In this document: in pieces, positions 8,860 through 16,695 of the stretch
How the letters are laid out: each line of letters begins with the position of its first letter
Position numbering within the stretch: the first letter of the stretch is position 1
Assembly (NCBI RefSeq): GCF_018408855.1
Contig: NZ_AP024323.1
Span: 1,364,001 to 1,428,000, forward strand
DNA length: 64,000 nucleotides
DNA from: Caballeronia sp. NK8
Lineage (GTDB): Bacteria > Pseudomonadota > Gammaproteobacteria > Burkholderiales > Burkholderiaceae
Reading direction: 5' to 3'
The notes under the pieces: model-generated
Seen by the model: only the letters and a program-made list of their open reading frames with translations
What the model was told of the DNA's origin: nothing
Databases searched by the model: none
Made by a program: the position numbers and the translations under genes

Positions 8860-9414
8860 ATGGCCCTTTCTCTCGACGACATCCGGCATCTCTTCGATCA
8901 GCACGGCTCGATCGCCTATAGCGGCGAGCCGGTGACGCAGTTGCAGCATGCGCTGCAAAGCGCGACGCTCGCCGAGCAGGCAGGCGCAAGCCGCGAACTC
9001 ATCGTCGCCGCGTTGCTGCACGATCTCGGGCATTTGCTGAACCTGCAGGGCGAAACGCCGACCGAACGCGACGTCGATGATCTGCATCAGTATTTCGCGC
9101 TGCCATTCCTGCGCCCGCTATTTTCCCCCGCCGTGCTCGAACCGATTCGCCTGCATGTCGATGCGAAGCGCTGCCTGTGCGCGATCGATCCGTCGTATCA
9201 CGCGCGGCTATCGGCGGATTCGGTACGCAGCCTGCGCCTGCAAGGCGGCATGTTCGACGATGAAGCCGCGCGAGCCTTTCTCGCCAAGCCCTACGCGCAG
9301 GACGCCATCGCGTTGCGACGCTGGGACGACGAAGCGAAAGACGCGCAGCGCGTCACGCCCGGGCTGGCCTATTTCATGGAGATGGCGGCAAGCGTCGCGC
9401 TCACGCGTGCCTGA
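8860..9414 (+). CDS. PhnZ-like HD-domain oxygenase (phosphonate-degradation-associated HD family)
   Basis: 184 residues from the ATG at 8860. The fold is HD, with H54-D55 in ALLHDLGHLL. Other positions match PhnZ, the mixed-valent diiron enzyme that cleaves the C-P bond of 2-amino-1-hydroxyethylphosphonate to glycine and phosphate. These are Y20 and E23 in YSGEPV, H30 in QLQHALQ, H58, H76, H99 and K103 in RLHVDAKR, and an Asp near 156. No phosphonate uptake or PhnY-like gene is adjacent, so the physiological substrate is open. The upstream in-frame extension overlaps the divergent membrane gene and was rejected. Confidence 0.75.
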   Translation: MALSLDDIRHLFDQHGSIAYSGEPVTQLQHALQSATLAEQAGASRELIVAALLHDLGHLLNLQGETPTERDVDDLHQYFALPFLRPLFSPAVLEPIRLHVDAKRCLCAIDPSYHARLSADSVRSLRLQGGMFDDEAARAFLAKPYAQDAIALRRWDDEAKDAQRVTPGLAYFMEMAASVALTRA

Positions 9415-9442
9415 GCGCGCACGCGCTGTATCGCGCTAGACT

Positions 9443-10924
9443 GTGCGCCATGCAACCATCCCCAGTTCAGCACGCCTTGCAGCAAGCCTTCAGCACCCGA
9501 GCGAGCGCGGCATCGTGAAAGGCGGCAACTTCCGGATCACCGCCGCCGTCATAGCCAGCGCGCTCTTCATGCAGAACATGGACGGCACGATCGTCGCGAC
9601 CGCCATCCCGACGATGGCCCGCGATCTTCAGGTCGATCCGGTTCATCTGTCCAGCGCAATCACCGCGTATCTCGTCGCGCTGACCGTGTTCATTCCCGCG
9701 AGCGGCTGGGTGGCCGACCGCTTCGGCGCGCGCCGCGTGTTCATGTGGGCGATCGCCACGTTCACGCTCGCGTCCGTCGCGTGCGCCGCCGCGATGAACC
9801 TGCCGCAATTGCTGGCGGCGCGCGTCGTGCAAGGTCTCGGCGGCGCGATGATGGTGCCCGTAGGCCGCCTGATCCTGTTTCGCGGCGTCAAGCGCGAAGA
9901 ACTCCTGCAGGCGACGACCTGGCTCACGATGCCCGCGCTCGTCGGTCCCCTGCTCGGTCCGCCGCTCGGCGGCTTTCTCACCGACGCGCTCTCGTGGCGC
10001 AGCATCTTCTGGGTCAACGTGCCGGTGGGCATCGTGGGCCTGCTGCTCACGTGGAAGCTGCTGCCGCCATCGCCGATCGAAGATCGCACCCCGCCCGATC
10101 TGCAAGGGATGCTGCTGTCGGGCGCATCGCTCAGTCTGTTCATGATCGGCATCGAGAGCGCGGGGCGGGGCGTGCTGCCGGTGGGCGTGCCGTGGATCTG
10201 CGTCGCCGTCGGCCTGCTGCTTTTTCGCGTGACGGTGCTGCATTGCCGGCGCGTGCCGAATCCGGCCATCGACTTCTCGCTGCTCTCGATTCCCACGTTC
10301 CACGCCGCGACCGTCGCGGGCAGCCTGTTTCGCGCCGGCGCGGGCGCGCTGCCCTTTCTCGTGCCGCTCACACTGCAAACTGGTTTCGGCTATAGCGCGA
10401 CCGCGAGCGGCCTCGTCACTTTCGCGAGCGCGCTCGGCTCGTTCTGCATGCGCCCGATGACCGCGCTCGCGTTGCGGCGCTTCTCGGTACGCACGGTTTT
10501 ATGCGCGGGCAGTGTCGTCTTCGTGGCTGTTTTGCTCGTCTGCTCGACGATGTCACAAGCCTGGCCCGCCGCCGCGATCTTCGTGCTCCTGCTGCTCGGC
10601 GGACTCGGGCGCTCGCTCAGTTTCGCGACGATGGGCGCGCTCGCCTTCGCCGATGTGCCCAAGCCGCGTCTGGCCGCCGCCACGTCGTTTCAGGGGACGG
10701 CGCAGCAACTGATGAAGGCGGTCGGCGTGACGGTCGCGGCCGGCACGATCCAGGCGACCATGCTCGTTTCCGGCAGCGCGCACACCGAGCGCTGGCAGCT
10801 CGCGTGCGGTTTTATCGTGACCGCGCTCGTCGTTCTGGCCTCGCTACCGATGTTCCTGCGGCTCTCGGAACAAGCAGGCGAAGGAATTTCCGCTCCCTCG
10901 GCGAAACGCGCCGAGCGCACGTAA
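9443..10924 (+). CDS. MFS drug efflux transporter, DHA2 (EmrB/QacA) type
   Basis: 493 residues from GTG 9443; a second GTG at 9515 would also fit just ahead of the first membrane segment. FMQNMDGTIVATAIPTMARDL is the DHA2 motif in helix 1. WVADRFGARRVFMWAI is MFS motif A. RVVQGLGGAMMVPVGRLIL and LVGPLLGPPLGGFLTDALSWRSIFWVNVPVGIVG are motif B and the drug-antiporter motif C. The length fits 14 membrane segments. It probably exports toxic organic compounds using the proton gradient. No regulator is adjacent. Confidence 0.88.
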   Translation: MRHATIPSSARLAASLQHPSERGIVKGGNFRITAAVIASALFMQNMDGTIVATAIPTMARDLQVDPVHLSSAITAYLVALTVFIPASGWVADRFGARRVFMWAIATFTLASVACAAAMNLPQLLAARVVQGLGGAMMVPVGRLILFRGVKREELLQATTWLTMPALVGPLLGPPLGGFLTDALSWRSIFWVNVPVGIVGLLLTWKLLPPSPIEDRTPPDLQGMLLSGASLSLFMIGIESAGRGVLPVGVPWICVAVGLLLFRVTVLHCRRVPNPAIDFSLLSIPTFHAATVAGSLFRAGAGALPFLVPLTLQTGFGYSATASGLVTFASALGSFCMRPMTALALRRFSVRTVLCAGSVVFVAVLLVCSTMSQAWPAAAIFVLLLLGGLGRSLSFATMGALAFADVPKPRLAAATSFQGTAQQLMKAVGVTVAAGTIQATMLVSGSAHTERWQLACGFIVTALVVLASLPMFLRLSEQAGEGISAPSAKRAERT

Positions 10925-10996
10925 TTCGTGCCGATTTCCGAAACGAAACATCAGATTTAAGACAAGTCTATGATCCACAAGGATTTTTTATGCGGC

Positions 10997-11002
10997 TATA
11001 AT
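10997..11002 (+). promoter_or_regulatory. Candidate -10 element of the lytic transglycosylase gene
   Basis: A perfect TATAAT sits 28 bases before the start codon in a short AT-rich patch. The position 17 bases upstream has no good TTGACA match, so sigma-70 use rests on the -10 box alone. Confidence 0.4.
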
Positions 11003-11029
11003 GCGATTCCGCTTTGATCCGTCCAACCG

Positions 11030-11605
11030 ATGCGCCGTTTCCTCGTCATCCTTGCCGCCCTTTCAGTCACGCTGAGCGCCTCACACGGCGCGCTCGCGCA
11101 GGAGAATCCGCTCGCCGCAAGCGATGTCGCGGCGCAGTCCACCGCCGAGCAAGACCCGAAGCTCCAGCAGGCAAGTCACAAGATTTCGGAAGTTCTCACG
11201 CGCAAATTCGGCGTGGCGCGCGAAAAGGCTCAGACGATCGCATCGGCGGTCATGTCGTCGGCGTCCAAATATTCGCTTCCTCCAGCGCTGCTGCTCGCCA
11301 TCATCTCGATCGAATCGCGCTTCAAGGAAACGGCCAAAGGGCCGAACAATGCCACCGGGTTGATGCAGGTCGTGCCGTCTGCGCACAAGCGGCTCGTGCG
11401 CAATGTGGATCTGACCGATCCGGAAGACAACATCGAAACCGGCTCGGCCATCCTGCACGGCTATATGAAATCCGCCCAGGGCGACCTCGACGCCGCGCTG
11501 AAGAGCTACGGCGGCTCGCGCGCCTATGCCGAGAAGGTCAGCTTGCGCGCGAAAACGTTCGAACCGGCAGCATCGGTAGATGCCGCATCGGCGAACGGTC
11601 AGTAA
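11030..11605 (+). CDS. Exported lytic transglycosylase, SLT domain
   Basis: 191 residues with a signal peptide (cleavage after GALA, near residue 23). The SLT/goose-lysozyme-like domain covers about 75-180. IISIESRFKETAKGPNNATGLMQVVP carries the catalytic Glu (in SIESRF) and the GLMQ motif, and LDAALKSYGGSRAYAEKV is the C-terminal family motif. Such enzymes cut peptidoglycan glycan strands to 1,6-anhydro products in the periplasm. The short N-terminal spacer suggests a small stand-alone enzyme used for wall remodelling or for inserting a secretion complex. Confidence 0.85.
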   Translation: MRRFLVILAALSVTLSASHGALAQENPLAASDVAAQSTAEQDPKLQQASHKISEVLTRKFGVAREKAQTIASAVMSSASKYSLPPALLLAIISIESRFKETAKGPNNATGLMQVVPSAHKRLVRNVDLTDPEDNIETGSAILHGYMKSAQGDLDAALKSYGGSRAYAEKVSLRAKTFEPAASVDAASANGQ

Positions 11606-11718
11606 CAGTCAGTTTTCTCTTTCTCTTTCGAAGTAATATCGCGCGCCGCTGCCTGGCGGATGCCGCAATCGCGTCCGGACGACGCGGCGATCGCACCTGA
11701 ATGCGCGCTAGCTCCGAA

Positions 11719-12063
11719 TCAATAACCCTTCTGCGTGCCGGTGCCCTTCGACGGCGTGCCGCCCGAATTCATGTTGCCGTTATTCGGCGCGCTGCGTTGA
11801 ATCGTGTTTTGATCCTGGCTCATGCCGTTGGTGGCATCGTTGCCCATGCCACTCTTCGCGCCGGTGCCGGCTGTGCCGTCCGACGAGCCGCCCATTCCAG
11901 TGCCGCTCATGCCGACACCGCCGCCCTTGCCCGCCGCCGCCGAGCCGGAACCGGACGAACCATTGCCGCCCCCGCCCATCGAGCCGCCTGCTTGCGCATA
12001 AGCGCCGCCCGACAAGCCCAGCACGAGCGCGGAAATCACCAGCTTCTTCGTAGTCGCGTTCAT
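11719..12063 (-). CDS. Exported Gly/Ser-rich low-complexity protein
   Basis: 114 residues from the ATG at 12063, picked because it opens a signal peptide (MNATTKKLVISALVLGLSGGAYA) and follows GGAGA. The mature part is nearly all Gly, Ser, Met, Thr and Asn, with runs such as GGSMGGGGNGSSGSG and GTGAKSGMGNDATNGM. No fold is predicted from it. Similar short Gly-rich exported proteins are common in Burkholderiaceae and of unknown role. It is the first of three small exported low-complexity proteins in 1.6 kb. Confidence 0.6.
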   Translation of the reverse strand: MNATTKKLVISALVLGLSGGAYAQAGGSMGGGGNGSSGSGSAAAGKGGGVGMSGTGMGGSSDGTAGTGAKSGMGNDATNGMSQDQNTIQRSAPNNGNMNSGGTPSKGTGTQKGY

Positions 12064-12164
12064 CGCAAGTCTCCAGAGTTTGCGTATCGGTCGCGGCGCA
12101 TTCGACGCAGCGATCGTGTACACATCAGCGCAAGCGACGTGCCGCGTCTTCGTTGCCTGGGCGA

Positions 12165-12464
12165 TCAATAGCAGGGCACATAGGCGCCGCGATAGTTGTC
12201 GTAGCAGTAGCCGGGCGGCTGTGCGGGTTGCGTGTAGACCGGCTGCGCGTACGCAGGTTGTTGATAGACGGGCTGCGCATAGGTCGGCTGGGCACTGGCG
12301 ACCGATGTCACCAGCGCGCCCAGCACCGCGCCGCCGATCAGCGCCCCGACGATCGCACCGCCATCGCCGCCGCCATGATGACCGCCGCCATGTCCATGCG
12401 CCGACGCCTGGCCCGCTACCGTCAAACTACCGATCATCAACAAGACAAGTGCTGCGCGTTTCAT
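12165..12464 (-). CDS. Exported small protein with Tyr-Gln-Pro repeats
   Basis: 99 residues from the ATG at 12464, which follows GGAG and starts a signal peptide (cleavage after ASA, near 23). Next come a His/Gly-rich stretch (HGHGGGHHGGG), a hydrophobic Gly/Ala segment of glycine-zipper type (AIVGALIGGAVLGALVTS), and repeats of YAQPVYQQPAYAQPVYTQP. The end is CYDNYRGAYVPCY with two cysteines that could pair. The layout suggests an envelope-associated protein. The function is unknown. Confidence 0.6.
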   Translation of the reverse strand: MKRAALVLLMIGSLTVAGQASAHGHGGGHHGGGDGGAIVGALIGGAVLGALVTSVASAQPTYAQPVYQQPAYAQPVYTQPAQPPGYCYDNYRGAYVPCY

Positions 12465-12853
12465 GAGCTTCTCCATTTCCCGTTTGGCCGGGTTTATGGA
12501 AGTCATCTTAAGCAGACAGCTAAGAAATAACTGCAGCAGTTGGTAACTGCACATTTCAACGATTACAAATACGCGGATGAATTCTCTTCGGATGCCGAAG
12601 CTTATCGAAGGCGTTACAAATCGAATTGAATTCGCACAACGGTAACAACTTTCCGATCGATCCCGGTAAAGCAATTCGCCGGCACACGCCACGCCAGCCG
12701 CTTTTACCGCACGCGGTTTCATTTGCTCGCCACTGGTTACTGTTTGTCACCAGAAGACTGTCAACTACATCGACGGACTAGGCGTTTTGATCGTCAACGC
12801 GGCGCACTGCGCGCCACGTGTCCTCAAAGAAAAGATCAAGGGAGTTTCAAACC
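12465..12853. promoter_or_regulatory. Divergent promoter region with palindromic half-sites
   Basis: 389 bases, clearly more AT-rich than the surroundings, between two divergent genes for small exported proteins. It holds AACTGC-A-GCAGTT (12529-12541) followed by another AACTGC at 12545-12550. It also holds the palindrome CGAATT-G-AATTCG (12622-12634) and two TTACAAAT copies. These look like operator sites, but the regulator is unknown. No gene was accepted here. Confidence 0.4.
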
Positions 12854-13327
12854 ATGAAGAAGATCGTCGCTGCTCTCGCATCCGCCATGCTCGTTTCCAC
12901 CGTATTCGCGCAAACCGCCGCAACCGATGCCGGCAAAGCGCAACTGAAGGCAAACAACGAAAAAGCCGAGGCTCAGGCGACCGCCAACAAGAAGAAGGCC
13001 GATGCGCAGCACGATGCCGCCAAGGCACAGGCGTCGGCGAACGAGGACAAGGCATCGGCGCAAGCCGACGCCAACAAGGAAGCCGCGAAGGTAGCGCAGG
13101 CGACCACGCCGGAACAGGCTTCCGACGCTCGCGGTGATGCCGCCAAGGCACAGGCGAAAGCCGACAAGAAGAAACACGCTGCACAGACGAAGGCCAACAA
13201 GAAGAAGCAGGACGCAGCGAAGGATGCCAACGTGGCGCAAGCAAAGGCCGATAAGGAAAAAGTCGAGGCGCAAAGCGACGCTAACAAGACGGCCGCCGAT
13301 GCGAAGGTGGACGCGGCGAAGAAGTAA
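12854..13327 (+). CDS. Exported Ala/Lys/Asp/Gln-rich repeat protein
   Basis: 157 residues from the ATG at 12854 (GGGAG 10 bases upstream). Residues 1-19 are a signal peptide ending VFA. The mature chain is an imperfect heptad-like repeat of Ala, Lys, Asp and Gln (units such as AKAQASANEDKA, AKAQAKADKKKH and VAQAKADKEKV), predicted to be one long helix or coiled coil with high charge and almost no aromatic residues. This is typical of periplasmic or surface alanine-rich filament-like proteins. No enzyme motif is present. Confidence 0.65.
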   Translation: MKKIVAALASAMLVSTVFAQTAATDAGKAQLKANNEKAEAQATANKKKADAQHDAAKAQASANEDKASAQADANKEAAKVAQATTPEQASDARGDAAKAQAKADKKKHAAQTKANKKKQDAAKDANVAQAKADKEKVEAQSDANKTAADAKVDAAKK

Positions 13328-13395
13328 GGGAGGCCGTCACCATCGCATCGCGCACTGGGCATTGCCTATATAATAAAACCAGTGCGTTCGATTCG

Positions 13396-13420
13396 GGCGA
13401 GCCTTCGGGCTCGCCTTTTT
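13396..13420 (+). terminator. Intrinsic terminator after the Ala/Lys-rich gene
   Basis: GGCGAGCC (13396-13403) pairs with GGCTCGCC (13408-13415) around a TTCG-type loop, then T5. A TATAAT lies at 13369-13374, just ahead of it. Confidence 0.8.
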
Positions 13421-13509
13421 GCATTCGACTAAAGGAAATGCTCTACTTGCCGATGTCGCCACGCGGCTTATCATTCGTGAAACAGAAGAACACGAAGGAG
13501 ACGCCCGAC

Positions 13510-14013
13510 ATGCGCACGCTGACCGAGCAGTTGTCGCAATACGCCGCTTATCACCGCGACAGGCGCAATATCGCCACGCACTTCGTCGGCATTCCGCTTA
13601 TCGTGCTCGCGATCGCCGCATTGCTGAGCCGTCCCGCATGGCCCGTGTTGTCGGGTGCGTTTCTGCTCACGCCCGCCTGGGTGTTGTTCGCGCTCGCCAC
13701 GCTCTACTATCTCTGGCTCGATGTGCCGCTCGGCATCGCAATGGGCATCGTCTCCGCGTCGAGTGCGGCGTTCGGGCAATGGGCCGCGTCGCAAGGCACA
13801 TCGATATGGCTGGCGATCGGCGTCGGCATGTTCGTGATCGGCTGGGTGTTTCAGTTCATCGGGCATGTGCGCTATGAACATCGCAAGCCCGCGTTCGTCG
13901 ACGATATCGTCGGACTCTTGATCGGGCCGCTCTTCATTCTCGTCGAGCTGATGTTCGGGCTCGGCCTGATGCGCGATCTGCACGACGCCATCGAAACGCG
14001 CAGCGCGCGCTGA
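13510..14013 (+). CDS. Mpo1/DUF962-family membrane protein
   Basis: 167 residues from the ATG at 13510 with AAGGAG 9 bases upstream. The N-terminal signature YAAYHRDRRNIATHFVGIPLIVLAI, the four membrane segments and the later FQFIGHVRYEHRKPAFVDD match DUF962. Yeast Mpo1 of this family is an iron-dependent dioxygenase acting on 2-hydroxy fatty acids, using conserved His residues (here HRDRRN, H in NIATHF, GHVRYEH). The bacterial substrate is not known. The stop meets the RarD stop on the other strand with no bases between. Confidence 0.75.
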   Translation: MRTLTEQLSQYAAYHRDRRNIATHFVGIPLIVLAIAALLSRPAWPVLSGAFLLTPAWVLFALATLYYLWLDVPLGIAMGIVSASSAAFGQWAASQGTSIWLAIGVGMFVIGWVFQFIGHVRYEHRKPAFVDDIVGLLIGPLFILVELMFGLGLMRDLHDAIETRSAR

Positions 14014-14988
14014 TCAGTCGACGCGCTCGATTTCCTCCGCGACGGTTTCATGCTCGACGCTCGCGTGATGCTCGCTCATCGGCAATGCTTTCTTGCGCGA
14101 GCGCTCGCGCATCAGAAGACGCGCGCTATGCACGCCCGTCAACACGACGGCGATCCAGATCGGCACATACGTACCGAGTTGCCGCATCGAAAACGGCTCG
14201 CCGAGCAGCAGCACGGCCACGCCGACGAGCAGCACCGGCTCGACATAACCGAGTATGCCGAAGAGCGCGAGCGGCAGATGACGGCTCGCGCGCAGATACG
14301 ACGCCAGCGCGATCGTGCTCAACGCGCCGAGACCGACAAGCAGCAAGCCGAGCTGCGGCGCGCTCGCGACATCCGCGAACGAGCCGCGCACGATCAGCAT
14401 GATCACGGCGACGGGCGCGATCAACATGATCTCCACGGCGAACGACACGAGCGGATCGGCGTTGAGCTTGCGGCGCAACACGAAATACGGCGGATAGCCC
14501 AGCATCACGACGAGCGTCGGCCAGGCGAACGCATGCGTGACGACGAGCTCATGCGCGACACCCACGGCCGCCGCGACGACGCCCGCCCACTGGAAAGCAT
14601 CGAGGCGCTCGCCGTAATGGAAACGTCCGAGCAGCACCATCGCGAGGGGCAAAAGGAAATAGCCCAGCGATACTTCGAGCGCGCGCCCGTGCAGCGGCGC
14701 CCAGAGAAAGATCCACAGCTGCACGCCGAGCAACGCGGCGGCGGCGGCGAACGCCAGCAGCAGATGCGGCGTTTTGGCGAGCCTCGAAACGAGAGCGCAT
14801 AATTGCGGCCAGCGCTTTCGCACCGCGACGAGCGCCAGCGCGCCGGGCAATGTCCACACGATGCGCCACGCGAAGATGTCGAGCCCGTCGAGTGGCGCGA
14901 GCCATTTCGTATAGCCCGACATGAGCGCGAAAAGCGCCGAAGCGCCGACGGACAGCGCGATGCCGCGCACGAGGTCATGCTGATTCAT
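14014..14988 (-). CDS. rarD: EamA-family permease, RarD type
   Basis: 324 residues from the ATG at 14988; the open frame upstream has no membrane signal. It has 10 predicted membrane segments in two halves. LFALMSGYTKWLAPLDGLDIFAWRIVWTLPGALALV matches the RarD signature in which two aromatic or Pro residues follow the first helix. The C-terminal half includes YLRASRHLPLALFGILGYVEPVLLVGVAVLLLGEPF. Members are named after a chloramphenicol-sensitivity phenotype, but the native substrate is unknown. The 390-base gap to egtD holds its promoter. Confidence 0.78.
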   Translation of the reverse strand: MNQHDLVRGIALSVGASALFALMSGYTKWLAPLDGLDIFAWRIVWTLPGALALVAVRKRWPQLCALVSRLAKTPHLLLAFAAAAALLGVQLWIFLWAPLHGRALEVSLGYFLLPLAMVLLGRFHYGERLDAFQWAGVVAAAVGVAHELVVTHAFAWPTLVVMLGYPPYFVLRRKLNADPLVSFAVEIMLIAPVAVIMLIVRGSFADVASAPQLGLLLVGLGALSTIALASYLRASRHLPLALFGILGYVEPVLLVGVAVLLLGEPFSMRQLGTYVPIWIAVVLTGVHSARLLMRERSRKKALPMSEHHASVEHETVAEEIERVD

Positions 14989-15379
14989 CAAGGGTGGCGC
15001 TCTGCGCGGAAGGTGAATGCAAGCCGAATGAAACGGGACGTCGCATTCTAAACGCCGCGCGCGGGCCTTTTTCAAAACCTGCTTCAAACACGAGCCGGCG
15101 GGCGCGCCCGCTTCTTGCTAAACAAAGGCTTCGCATTTCGGCATGAACTTCGCCGCGTGAACCTGGCACCAAGAGCGCCGTCTCACGCGACTGTCTTTAG
15201 CCGGTCATGATGATCGGCGACCCTTGGCGGTCCGGCCCATGGCTCCGGTCCGTTTTCCACAGTCCCGAGCGGCATTGCGCACGACCCGCCGCTCACGTCA
15301 TTGCATCCGCAGCAACACGCGCCGTGCGATCGCCTTTGAAGATCGCACGCGAAGAAAACGCCGCTTCGATGGAGACGTC
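14989..15379. other. Divergent intergenic region rarD / egtD
   Basis: 391 bases between divergent genes. No convincing -35/-10 pair, hairpin or ORF was recognised, apart from an upstream extension of the egtD frame that lacks a ribosome site. Confidence 0.35.
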
Positions 15380-16348
15380 ATGACTCAACCCGCCTTGTCG
15401 CCCCGCTTTGCCAACGCCTTCGCGGAGGCCGTGTACACAGGACTCAGCAAACGTCCGCAAAAAGAATTGCCCTCGATGTATCTGTATGACGAAGTCGGCT
15501 CCGCCCTCTTCGAAGTGATCACGGCGCTGCCCGAATACGGCGTCACGCGCGCCGAAGAGCGCGTGCTGAAGGATCACGCCGCCGATATTGTCGCGGCCAT
15601 GCCGGGCGAGATTCAGGTCGCCGAACTCGGCAGCGGCAGCGGCCGCAAGACGCGCCGCATTCTCGAGGCGCTGTGTAAAAAGCAGCCCACGGCTTACCAT
15701 CCGATTGAAATTTCTCGCACCGCGCTGCAGTTGTGCCGGCGCGAACTGAGCGATATCGAGCGCGTGTCGATCGTCGGGCATGAACGCGATTACCTCGCGG
15801 GATTGTCGGAAGTCAGCTCGAAGCGCAAGGAAGGCGAAAGACTGCTCGTGCTGTTTCTCGGCAGCACCATCGGCAATTTCGCGCGGCTCGCGGCCACCAA
15901 GTTCCTGCGCTCGATCCGCGGCATGCTTCAGCCCGGCGATGCGTTATTGCTCGGCACCGATCTCATCAAGCCGCTGCCGGTGCTGATCGCCGCGTATGAC
16001 GATCCGATCGGCGTCACGGCCGCGTTCAATCTGAATATGCTCGCGCGGATCAATCGCGAACTCGGCGGCGACTTTCCGCTCGATGCCTTCGAACACGTCG
16101 CGCGCTTCAACCCCGATGCGCGCAGCATCGAAATGCATTTGCGTGCGAAGCGCGCGGTTTCCGTGCGCGTGCGCGGCGCGGACCTGCGCGTCGAGTTCCG
16201 CGAAGGCGAGACGATCTGGACGGAAAGCAGCCACAAGTATGCGGCCGATGAAGTCGCGCCGATCGCCGCCGATGCGGGCTTCGAATGCACGCATCAGTGG
16301 CGCGACGAGGAATGGCAGTTTGCGGAGAGTCTGCTGGTGGCGAAGTGA
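15380..16348 (+). CDS. egtD: L-histidine N-alpha-methyltransferase, ergothioneine pathway (EgtD)
   Basis: 322 residues from the ATG at 15380 with GGAG 9 bases ahead. SMYLYDEVGSALFEVITALPEYGVTRAE is the EgtD N-terminal signature. AELGSGSGRKTRRILEAL (from about residue 81) is the SAM-binding loop. LFLGSTIGNFARLAATKFLRSI and LLGTDLIKPLPVLIAAYDD continue the fold. EgtD trimethylates histidine to hercynine with three SAM. EgtB would be needed for ergothioneine and is not beside it. The family also has members of unproven substrate, so the assignment rests on the signature and length (EgtD about 320). Confidence 0.85.
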   Translation: MTQPALSPRFANAFAEAVYTGLSKRPQKELPSMYLYDEVGSALFEVITALPEYGVTRAEERVLKDHAADIVAAMPGEIQVAELGSGSGRKTRRILEALCKKQPTAYHPIEISRTALQLCRRELSDIERVSIVGHERDYLAGLSEVSSKRKEGERLLVLFLGSTIGNFARLAATKFLRSIRGMLQPGDALLLGTDLIKPLPVLIAAYDDPIGVTAAFNLNMLARINRELGGDFPLDAFEHVARFNPDARSIEMHLRAKRAVSVRVRGADLRVEFREGETIWTESSHKYAADEVAPIAADAGFECTHQWRDEEWQFAESLLVAK

Positions 16349-16349
16349 C

Positions 16350-16646
16350 TTAGTGCTGCTCGAAGCGCTCATACCGCTTCTCGACGTAACGCTCTTCGCT
16401 GTGAAAGTCGGTGACGCGGGCATGCGGCGGCCCGCGTCGCAGCCATTCGAGCATCAAATCGACCTGATTGGCCGCGCCCTGCACGATCGCTTCGACGGAG
16501 CCGTCGTCGAGATTGGCGACCCAGCCGCGCACACCGAGCGCGTGCGCCTTTCTGACCGTGTAATGCCTGAAGCCGACGCCCTGCACGACGCCGCGCACAC
16601 GCACGTAATAGGTTTCGATTCTGGTATCCAGATCCGGGCCTGGCAT
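16350..16646 (-). CDS. Acylphosphatase
   Basis: 98 residues. YYVRVRGVVQGVGFRHYTVRKAHALGVRGWVANLDDGSVEAIVQG is the complete acylphosphatase signature. The phosphate-binding Arg is in GFRHYT and the catalytic Asn in GWVANLDDG. The enzyme hydrolyses acyl phosphates such as carbamoyl or 1,3-bisphosphoglycerate. AGGAG precedes the ATG. It lies 49 bases after the receiver-kinase gene on the same strand, so it may be the last gene of that operon. Its stop is one base from the convergent egtD stop. Confidence 0.9.
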   Translation of the reverse strand: MPGPDLDTRIETYYVRVRGVVQGVGFRHYTVRKAHALGVRGWVANLDDGSVEAIVQGAANQVDLMLEWLRRGPPHARVTDFHSEERYVEKRYERFEQH

Positions 16647-16695
16647 CGCGCTTTCTCCTCTCAGAAGTTCATACGGCGCATTGTAGACACGCTCG

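Noticed and set aside
13396..13420. A riboswitch ahead of the Mpo1-like gene
   Set aside because: Only a simple terminator hairpin is visible; no conserved ligand-binding core.
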